From positions 1-11,491 of the forward strand of contig JBGCFT010000027.1 of assembly GCA_045107085.1 (NCBI GenBank): DNA of 11,491 bases, in the 5' to 3' direction. Source of the DNA: NORP309 sp045107085 (lineage in GTDB: Bacteria > Pseudomonadota > Gammaproteobacteria > Xanthomonadales > Marinicellaceae). A program made the position numbers and the translations under genes. Below, piece after piece: positions 6,671-11,491 of this stretch (positions are counted from its first letter, which is position 1; every line of letters starts with the position of its first letter). The notes beneath the pieces were generated by a model, which was not told the DNA's origin, ran no database searches, and saw only the letters and a program-made list of their open reading frames with translations.

Positions 6671-7861
6671 ATGCAATTTATGAAAATTTTCTTATTCCTT
6701 ACAATATTATTTATCAATAACTCTGTTGCAAACAATCTGTCTGCTGTCGATCTAAATAGTCAGAACATAGAATTACTTGCATTAAATAAAAGTACTGAAG
6801 ATGTTGTAAAAAAGTATGTGTTGAACATAATAAAAACCCATCACAGCAAAGAATATTATTCTATTTTCAAAGATAAAACCAAAGTCGCAGAAATGGTAGA
6901 AAAACATACCAAGGAAACCCTTTTAGCGGCATCTAAAATATCTGAAAAAACTGACTTCATACTGAAGCAAAATGTTCAATATAACAAGTATGATGAATCG
7001 ACATCAAATTTGAAAATTAAAAGTTTTCTCATTGGCAATAGCATGCCAATATCATCAAACAAAGCACGTGATGATGGAATGCCAAGAAATTTTTTATTAC
7101 TTATTCCGAATACAACAATGATGAACAACTTTAAAGTTGATCAGAAGAAATTTAATAAGCTGATTGAAAAAAGACAAAATAATAATAAAAAATTGTACAT
7201 GGAAGTCACCATGAATTTATTAAAATATCAAAACCTGGACAATTTCCAAACAGTCATAAAAGAAGTAAACATTTATGATAACGAAAATAAAACTCAATTA
7301 CTGGCAACAAAAAAAGAGAAAGCCAATGCCTCAGAATTAATAGATGATTGGTTACTCTCTGACGGCTACACCAACAAACTGGTTGGAATACATGCCTTTT
7401 CTTTTTTTGGATATAGGCTTCAAGACCAAATGAGAACAATTAATACGTTTAAAAAATATTGTCATAAAACTGAAAAATTGGGAGAACATCAAGTGGTGGT
7501 TTGCAAAAAGCCACTGAAAGAAAATGGATTGTTTTTAACCACTTTTATTGGAGGCATCTTAGCTAAAATCGAATTGGTTGCTAAGTCGCCTCTGACAAAA
7601 GCAGAAATAGCTTTAATAATGCAAACCATGCAAAAGAACATGAATCAAACAAAAAGTATCCTCAATCAAAAACATGTCCATTGGCAAAAATATAACACAG
7701 ATTTTGATTTTTATTCCGATGCTTTAAAGGGTCAAAAAAGTGAATTATCAAACTATGAATATGCGTTTGGTGCCAATAAGATATTTAAAGAAGTTGATTT
7801 AACACTAATCATGAGTATCATGTCACACGAAACTAAAAATTTAATAGAGAAGTACAAATGA
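6671..7861 (+). CDS. Unrecognised, probably exported protein in the birA operon
   Basis: I do not recognise this 396-residue protein. The N-terminus has a short hydrophobic segment (about residues 5-20 from ATG 6671) ending in Ser-Val-Ala, resembling a Sec signal peptide with cleavage after the Ala. An alternative ATG at 6680 would give a tighter signal beginning MKIFLF. The body is lysine-, asparagine- and threonine-rich with alternating helical and strand-like stretches and no catalytic motif I can name. The only two cysteines, C264 and C278, bracket what looks like a beta hairpin and could form a disulfide, which fits a periplasmic location. No lipobox is present. The stop shares an ATGA with the esterase start, so it heads an operon with the esterase and birA. 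Base composition resembles its neighbours, so there is no sign of recent transfer. It may belong to a named domain-of-unknown-function family, which a profile search would settle. Confidence 0.85.
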   Translation: MQFMKIFLFLTILFINNSVANNLSAVDLNSQNIELLALNKSTEDVVKKYVLNIIKTHHSKEYYSIFKDKTKVAEMVEKHTKETLLAASKISEKTDFILKQNVQYNKYDESTSNLKIKSFLIGNSMPISSNKARDDGMPRNFLLLIPNTTMMNNFKVDQKKFNKLIEKRQNNNKKLYMEVTMNLLKYQNLDNFQTVIKEVNIYDNENKTQLLATKKEKANASELIDDWLLSDGYTNKLVGIHAFSFFGYRLQDQMRTINTFKKYCHKTEKLGEHQVVVCKKPLKENGLFLTTFIGGILAKIELVAKSPLTKAEIALIMQTMQKNMNQTKSILNQKHVHWQKYNTDFDFYSDALKGQKSELSNYEYAFGANKIFKEVDLTLIMSIMSHETKNLIEKYK

Positions 7862-8514
7862 GTCTTGATAGAATCACTTCACAGACAGCAGAAAATCCAA
7901 AAATTGTTATCATATGGATGCACGGATTAGGAGCTGATGGCAATGATTTTGCACCTGTTGTTCCAGAGTTTAATATCAAAGATTTGCCGATTAAATTTAT
8001 TTTCCCACATGCGCCAATGATTCCCGTCACAATTAATGGCGGAATGACAATGCGGGCATGGTATGATATTTTAGCAATGGATATCAATAGACACATTGAT
8101 GAAGAAGGAATCAACGCATCTGAAAAGCTTATTCATGAAATCATAGAAGAACAAGTCCAGTTGGGTTTTTCATATGACCATATTATATTGGCTGGTTTCT
8201 CACAAGGAGCCGCCATGAGCTTACAAGTGAGCAGTCGTTTTCAACATAAGTTAGCCGGAATTATAGCTTTATCAGGATATTTGCCCTTTCCTGAACAAAC
8301 AGATAAAAATTCAGCAAATATATCCACACCAATATTTATGGGTCACGGAACACAAGATCCTGTTGTTCCTTTTGAGTTAGGCAAAGCCAGTAAAGATAAA
8401 TTAATAAGCAGTGGTTATCAAGTTGATTGGCACCAATACCCCATTCAACATGGTGTTTGTATGGAAGAGTTAGAAGATATAAAGCAATGGTTAATCAAAA
8501 AAATCAAAGCTTAG
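7858..8514 (+). CDS. Alpha/beta-hydrolase carboxylesterase (phospholipase/carboxylesterase family)
   Basis: This 218-residue cytoplasmic esterase belongs to the Abhydrolase_2 (acyl-protein thioesterase-like) family that includes Pseudomonas EstB/carboxylesterase II. The catalytic triad is readable: S115 in GFSQGAA, D167 in GHGTQDPVVPF, and H198 in YPIQHGVCMEEL. The oxyanion-side signature HGLGADGNDF (22-31) and the FPHAP and RAWYDI stretches are standard for the family. There is no signal peptide. A GAGAAG-like Shine-Dalgarno sequence precedes the ATG. The gene overlaps the upstream one by 4 bases and birA by 28 bases, so it is the middle gene of a cotranscribed trio. Relatives hydrolyse short-chain esters or thioesters; the natural substrate here cannot be told from sequence. 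Confidence 0.95.
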   Translation: MSLDRITSQTAENPKIVIIWMHGLGADGNDFAPVVPEFNIKDLPIKFIFPHAPMIPVTINGGMTMRAWYDILAMDINRHIDEEGINASEKLIHEIIEEQVQLGFSYDHIILAGFSQGAAMSLQVSSRFQHKLAGIIALSGYLPFPEQTDKNSANISTPIFMGHGTQDPVVPFELGKASKDKLISSGYQVDWHQYPIQHGVCMEELEDIKQWLIKKIKA

Positions 8515-9443
8515 AAGCTCTTTTTAAATTAATTTGTCAGAAACCTCAATTAACCATTGATGCTGTAGTCCAGCAGATTGAACTACCAGAAAACAAGTTA
8601 AGGTCTTTAATCTCAGAATTATGTCAGATGGGATTAGATGTATCATACCAGCCTGGTTTGATTGTCTTGAATCAATCTGTTGATTTGATAGATGTCCATT
8701 CAATAGAATCACAATTAAAATCTTGTGGCATCGAACTAGATATTCATTATCATTTTATCTCGAAATCGACTAATGTTTTGGCTCGAAACAACCATTCTAA
8801 TGCGCTTTATATGGCCGATTATCAAAGCAACGGTAAAGGCAGGCAATCAAAAAAATGGCTCACTCCTCTTGGTCAATCAATTGCAATGAGCTTATCTCAC
8901 CGTTTTGATTGTGGAATCAATAAATTATCAGGTTTGAATATTGCAATTGGCGTGTCAATTCTTCAAACTTTGAAACAATATGGTGCGGATACTATCGGCC
9001 TCAAATGGCCAAATGATTTAGTTGATACAGCCGGTAAAGTAGCTGGTATTCTGATCGAAGTATCAGGTAATGATAAAACGTGTCAAGCGATTATTGGCAT
9101 TGGAATAAACTGGAATATTCAAAAAGCATTGTTTGCCTTAATCGATCAACCATGCAGCAATGTGAATCTTTTAAACATCACAAGAACACAATTTATTGTA
9201 GAATTAATTAAAAACATCAAGGCAAACTTGAAAGAATTTGAACAAAACAGATTAGCCAAGATTTTGCCAATTTGGAACGAGAATGATGTCTATATCCATA
9301 AAGAGATTAATTTACTCACAAGCAGTGAAACCGAATCAGCCATTTATAAAGGAATAAATGATAAAGGTTTACTGCTTGTTGAAAAGAATAATAAGATTTC
9401 AGCAGTTGCCAGCGGAGAAGTCTCAGTAAGGGCGCTTCATTAA
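8487..9443 (+). CDS. birA: Biotin-protein ligase / biotin operon repressor BirA
   Basis: BirA makes biotinyl-5'-AMP and attaches biotin to the acetyl-CoA carboxylase carrier protein; proteins with an N-terminal winged helix also repress biotin synthesis genes. Taking the ATG at 8487 gives 318 residues (E. coli 321). That start places the helix-turn-helix (about 8-65) at the N-terminus, whereas extending upstream would run 60 bases deeper into the esterase gene with no supporting family residues. Catalytic features are a divergent biotinyl-AMP loop (115-124, NGKGRQSKKW; E. coli GRGRRGRKW), KWPNDL (173-178), KVAGILIEV (184-192) and GIGINW (204-209). The small C-terminal SH3-like domain follows. 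It overlaps the esterase by 28 bases and is probably translated through coupling. The winged helix predicts a repressor role, but no operator is visible in this window. Confidence 0.96.
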   Translation: MVNQKNQSLEALFKLICQKPQLTIDAVVQQIELPENKLRSLISELCQMGLDVSYQPGLIVLNQSVDLIDVHSIESQLKSCGIELDIHYHFISKSTNVLARNNHSNALYMADYQSNGKGRQSKKWLTPLGQSIAMSLSHRFDCGINKLSGLNIAIGVSILQTLKQYGADTIGLKWPNDLVDTAGKVAGILIEVSGNDKTCQAIIGIGINWNIQKALFALIDQPCSNVNLLNITRTQFIVELIKNIKANLKEFEQNRLAKILPIWNENDVYIHKEINLLTSSETESAIYKGINDKGLLLVEKNNKISAVASGEVSVRALH

Positions 9444-9467
9444 TCTTTTAACTCTGGCATTAAATAA

Positions 9468-9495
9468 TTGACTAATTTTAAAAATAGTTTAATAT
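9468..9495 (+). promoter_or_regulatory. Putative promoter for the SPOR-domain gene
   Basis: TTGACT (9468-9473) is followed after 16 bases by TAATAT (9490-9495), a good -35 with a moderate -10. It lies in the 89-base gap after birA and about 38 bases before the ATG at 9533. The inverted repeat at 9483-9518 overlaps the -10 box. This separation suggests the SPOR gene is transcribed independently of birA. Confidence 0.4.
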
Positions 9496-9518
9496 TCAGC
9501 ACAATAAATTAAACTATT
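9483..9518. repeat. Perfect 11-base inverted repeat between birA and the SPOR gene
   Basis: AATAGTTTAAT (9483-9493) and its exact reverse complement ATTAAACTATT (9508-9518) enclose a 14-base loop. The arms are almost all A/T, and no T-tract follows on the plus strand, so it is a weak terminator candidate for birA. Because the left arm covers the likely -10 box of the next gene, an operator or a 5'-leader hairpin is the more natural reading. Confidence 0.5.
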
Positions 9519-9532
9519 CCTGAAGTAATTCA

Positions 9533-10201
9533 ATGATTTTTATCCGACTTATATTTATTGTAGCCTTGTTATCAAATATAGGTTTATATATTTATAGTAA
9601 ACAAAATTTACCTAAACAAGAGCAATTTAAGGCATCAGATCCTGGTATTAAAAAGTTAGTACTGCTGAATGAATTAGATGCAGAAAATACCTTCTGGGAA
9701 GAAACCTCAAATCAAGAAGAAACGACCGACGAAGTCTTTAATCAAGAATGTTATTCAGTAGGTGTCTTTAATTCACGCTCTGAAATTCGACCTGTTTTAG
9801 ATATATTAAAAAGCGATGTCATTAAGATTAGAACCAGAAAAGTGATTTCTACGCAAGAAGCAGGATACTGGGTTTATATACCCGCCATGAAATCTCGTGA
9901 AGAAGCCTTGGCTGTTGGCAGGCAATTATCTCAAATCGATATAATGGATTATTATGTTGTCACTGGTGGAGAAAATGAAAACACTATTTCACTGGGTTTG
10001 TACAGAGACCGCCAAAATGCAGATGACAGACTTGCGGAGTTGCTGAGCAAGGGCTTTAGAGCCGAAAAACAAGTCAAAGTTGAACAGTGGCCTGAATTTT
10101 GGTTAGATTTTGCCATTGCTTCCGATCAATTTAAAAACATCGTCGATATCACAACACTCAACCCTGATGTATCAACAAACAAAGTAGAGTGTAATTGGTA
10201 A
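9533..10201 (+). CDS. SPOR-domain membrane protein
   Basis: This 222-residue protein has an N-terminal membrane anchor (about 2-22), an acidic Glu/Asp-rich linker (about 45-70), and a C-terminal region of SPOR type. SPOR domains bind glycan strands lacking stem peptides and often localise proteins to the septum. The SPOR signature is best seen at about 140-192: DYYVV, NTISLGLYRDRQNADDRL, then a Leu-x-x-x-Gly-Phe turn and WLDF. An upstream segment (about 72-125, with YWVYIPAMKSREEA) is usual in this family. The topology should be inner membrane with the bulk in the periplasm. C73 and C220 are the only cysteines and might pair. In Pseudomonas a comparable SPOR gene follows birA-coaX and precedes the tRNAs and tufB. 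Here coaX is absent from between birA and this gene. Confidence 0.88.
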   Translation: MIFIRLIFIVALLSNIGLYIYSKQNLPKQEQFKASDPGIKKLVLLNELDAENTFWEETSNQEETTDEVFNQECYSVGVFNSRSEIRPVLDILKSDVIKIRTRKVISTQEAGYWVYIPAMKSREEALAVGRQLSQIDIMDYYVVTGGENENTISLGLYRDRQNADDRLAELLSKGFRAEKQVKVEQWPEFWLDFAIASDQFKNIVDITTLNPDVSTNKVECNW

Positions 10202-10310
10202 TCGCACCATAAAGAAATTTTACTCAGAGTACCATTAACTCGAGTTTATATCGTATTGTCAGATTCAAGATCAGACTTATAATAAATTAATAAAAAAATT
10301 AAAAAATCTA

Positions 10311-10339
10311 TTGAATTTAATATTACTTTTCTCTATACT
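10311..10339 (+). promoter_or_regulatory. Promoter of the tRNA-Thr gene
   Basis: TTGAAT (10311-10316) and TATACT (10334-10339) are separated by exactly 17 bases, giving a near-consensus sigma-70 promoter. The stretch upstream (about 10279-10309) is almost pure A/T with A-tracts, like an UP element of stable-RNA promoters. The predicted start, about 10346, is only a few bases before the mature tRNA 5' end at 10353. Confidence 0.8.
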
Positions 10340-10352
10340 GCACAACCTCAAA

Positions 10353-10428
<76 letters not shown>

Positions 10429-10439
10429 TATAATAAGAT

Positions 10440-10478
10440 AACCCGTTGATTTTAAAGCTAAAATCAACGGGTTTTTTT
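10440..10478 (+). terminator. Strong intrinsic terminator after tRNA-Thr
   Basis: A perfect 14-base-pair stem (ACCCGTTGATTTTA, 10441-10454, with its complement at 10459-10472) encloses the tetraloop AAGC. The A at 10440 and T at 10473 extend it to 15 pairs, and a run of seven T follows (10472-10478). It lies 12 bases after the tRNA CCA, so the transcript carries this single tRNA and nothing more. Confidence 0.95.
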
Positions 10479-10591
10479 ATTTATACCATCAAATATACCA
10501 ACCATATAAATTTACATATCAATAAATTTTGTTTCAATTAAAAGTATGTGATCAATTCTGAGATATTGAGCAAGACCCTACCAGCATTACA

Positions 10592-10634
10592 TATAATGTT
10601 TAACGTTATACTATTATTGGTGGTAATATACGTT
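10592..10634 (+). promoter_or_regulatory. Possible promoter -10 box and leader hairpin for the DUF6602 gene
   Basis: TATAAT at 10592-10597 is a perfect -10 hexamer, but no good -35 lies at 16-18 bases (TTGAGC at 10566-10571 is 20 bases away). Just downstream, 10602-10634 can form an imperfect hairpin: AACGT pairs with ACGTT, then after a bulged T the ATA pairs with TAT, and further A-T and G-T pairs close a six-base loop. It covers the predicted transcription start, so it could be an operator or a 5'-leader structure. In such AT-rich DNA the -10 match alone is weak evidence. Confidence 0.3.
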
Positions 10635-10676
10635 TTATTAAATAAAAATAATAATTATGAGCGTGATAAAGGATAA
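10596..10676 (+). CDS. Possible 26-residue hydrophobic peptide
   Basis: An ATG at 10596 opens a 26-codon frame ending in TAA at 10674-10676, overlapping the DUF6602 start by 20 bases in another frame. Residues 2-15 are almost wholly hydrophobic (FNVILLLVVIYVLL), followed by a polar tail of Asn, Lys, Tyr, Glu, Arg and Asp. This resembles a single-span small membrane protein. No Shine-Dalgarno sequence is visible, and the ATG overlaps the candidate -10 box, so both cannot be used together. AT-rich DNA produces such frames by chance. Confidence 0.2.
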   Translation: MFNVILLLVVIYVLLNKNNNYERDKG

Positions 10677-11436
10677 ATTGAAAATAGTAGCTAGAAAGTT
10701 AGTTATTAATCTAGAAGAGATAAAATCCTCTCATATTCACAAGGGGGTTAGAGGAACTTCTTCAGAAGTTGTTTTTAGAAATTTTCTTAAAGAATACCTT
10801 CCTCCAGATAATAGAATTGGGGAAGGAGAAGTTATTGATTTAAATAACCAAACATCAAAACAGCTTGACGTAATAATTACAAACTCATATCACCCTTATC
10901 TAAATGATTTAAAGGAACCAGGCTTATTCATAATTGAGGGTGTTTCTTGTGCAGGAGAAGTTAAAACTAATCTTGCAAGTAAAGATATAGTAAAATTAAT
11001 AGAAAGTTGTATAGCTTTTAAAAAACTTACCCCTAAAATATCTAAAGGCACACAAATAAGTAGCAATCCATCAGATATTGAAAGATTTGTTCAGCATAGA
11101 CCTTATTTTGTTTTTGCATACAAATCACAATTAAAAATTGAAACTATTCAGAGTCAATTGATTGATTACTATAATGTGAATAATATTCCCATTAGTAACC
11201 AAATAGACGCTGTTTTTTGTTTAGATAGAGGATCAATTATAAACTTTGGGGATGGTAAAGGTAGCCTTAAATATAAAACTCAGGCTCAAAATTCTATACC
11301 AGGATTCAATATGACTAGTACTAATGGTTCAGACAGTTTAATACAATTAATAAGTTGGTTAAGTGTTTCAATAAAAAATCTAGCATTTTCAAGCCCTCCA
11401 ATAATTCCATACTTAATAAATAATATTCAAGAATAA
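10657..11436 (+). CDS. DUF6602-like protein with a PD-(D/E)XK-type motif arrangement
   Basis: The 259-residue product looks like the DUF6602 family, whose biochemical role I do not know. The N-terminal half carries RGTSSEVVFRNFL (E37), a Leu-Pro-Pro and Gly-Glu-Gly-Glu stretch (48-58), SKQLDVII (D71) and CAGEVKT (E101, K103). The spacing E37...D71...E101-x-K103 is what a PD-(D/E)XK nuclease core would show. The C-terminal half has PYFVFAY (149-155), a DAVFCLDRG strand (184-192) and a helical end near LIQLISWLS. There is no signal peptide or membrane segment. The ATG at 10657 lacks a Shine-Dalgarno sequence. The gene sits alone behind a tRNA and terminator, where relatives have further tRNAs and tufB, and is rich in Asn, Ile and AT-ending codons. 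A cargo or defence gene on an island is plausible but inferred; nuclease activity is not shown. Confidence 0.8.
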   Translation: MSVIKDKLKIVARKLVINLEEIKSSHIHKGVRGTSSEVVFRNFLKEYLPPDNRIGEGEVIDLNNQTSKQLDVIITNSYHPYLNDLKEPGLFIIEGVSCAGEVKTNLASKDIVKLIESCIAFKKLTPKISKGTQISSNPSDIERFVQHRPYFVFAYKSQLKIETIQSQLIDYYNVNNIPISNQIDAVFCLDRGSIINFGDGKGSLKYKTQAQNSIPGFNMTSTNGSDSLIQLISWLSVSIKNLAFSSPPIIPYLINNIQE

Positions 11437-11472
11437 TTAGAGGGTAAAACCTAGAGTATTTAAACAAATATA

Positions 11473-11487
11473 CGTGATCTGCACCAT
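11473..11487 (+). repeat. Degraded match to the tRNA-Thr 3' end
   Basis: CGTGATCTGCACCAT resembles tRNA bases 10416-10429 (CGTGTCGGCACCAT) with one inserted base and one mismatch; the exact core is GCACCAT. It lies beyond the DUF6602 gene, where a right-hand attachment site of a tRNA-inserted element would be. The match is short and inexact, and no integrase is in view, so it may be chance. Confidence 0.2.
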
Positions 11488-11491
11488 CAAG

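Noticed and set aside
8427..8486. An upstream ATG that would lengthen BirA by 20 residues.
   Set aside because: It would run 60 bases further into the esterase gene, and the added residues do not resemble BirA; the ATG at 8487 gives the usual length.
10202..10310. Search for a terminator of the SPOR gene in the gap before the tRNA.
   Set aside because: Only the 8-base palindrome ACTCGAGT and A/T tracts are present; no stem followed by a T-run was found.

Overview
The window is an AT-rich stretch (roughly one third G+C by eye) of a gammaproteobacterial chromosome. Three conserved neighbourhoods known from Pseudomonas and E. coli are recognisable: the end of the cell-division/envelope cluster (M23 peptidase - secA - mutT), the lptM - dapF - DUF484 - xerC block, and the birA - SPOR gene - tRNA-Thr block that in relatives leads into tufB-secE-nusG. 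No genus is assigned. No rRNA, CRISPR array, transposase or insertion sequence is visible.

Layout. Positions 1-4046 (+) hold a 5'-truncated M23 endopeptidase-like gene, secA, and a mutT-type Nudix gene whose GTG start lies inside the last codons of secA. Positions 4056-6558 (-) hold lptM, dapF, a DUF484 gene and xerC. These four overlap or nearly touch, and they converge on mutT with only 9 bases between the stop codons. The lptM gene (44 codons, 6424-6558) is easily missed because of its size. A 110-base divergent region (6559-6670) holds a consensus -10 box very close to the lptM start, a perfect 8+8 dyad and a 9-base direct repeat. Positions 6671-9443 (+) are a tightly overlapping operon: an unrecognised probably exported protein, an alpha/beta-hydrolase carboxylesterase, and birA. 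A separately promoted SPOR-domain membrane protein follows, then a tRNA-Thr(UGU) with its own near-consensus promoter and a strong intrinsic terminator.

Positions 10479-11491 are the accessory-looking part. Where relatives carry more tRNAs and tufB, this window has an isolated DUF6602-type gene with a PD-(D/E)XK-like D...ExK arrangement (D71, E101, K103). It is preceded by a structured leader that also contains a possible 26-residue hydrophobic peptide. A degraded copy of the tRNA 3' end lies at the window edge. This is the best candidate here for something undescribed, but its function is unknown and one gene does not make a system.

How the genes work together: most of the window is envelope and housekeeping machinery. 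It covers protein export (SecA), peptidoglycan remodelling and binding (M23, SPOR), meso-diaminopimelate supply (DapF), LPS-translocon assembly (LptM), chromosome dimer resolution (XerC), nucleotide-pool sanitation (MutT) and biotin-dependent carboxylase activation (BirA). All calls come from reading the sequence; no database search was run.
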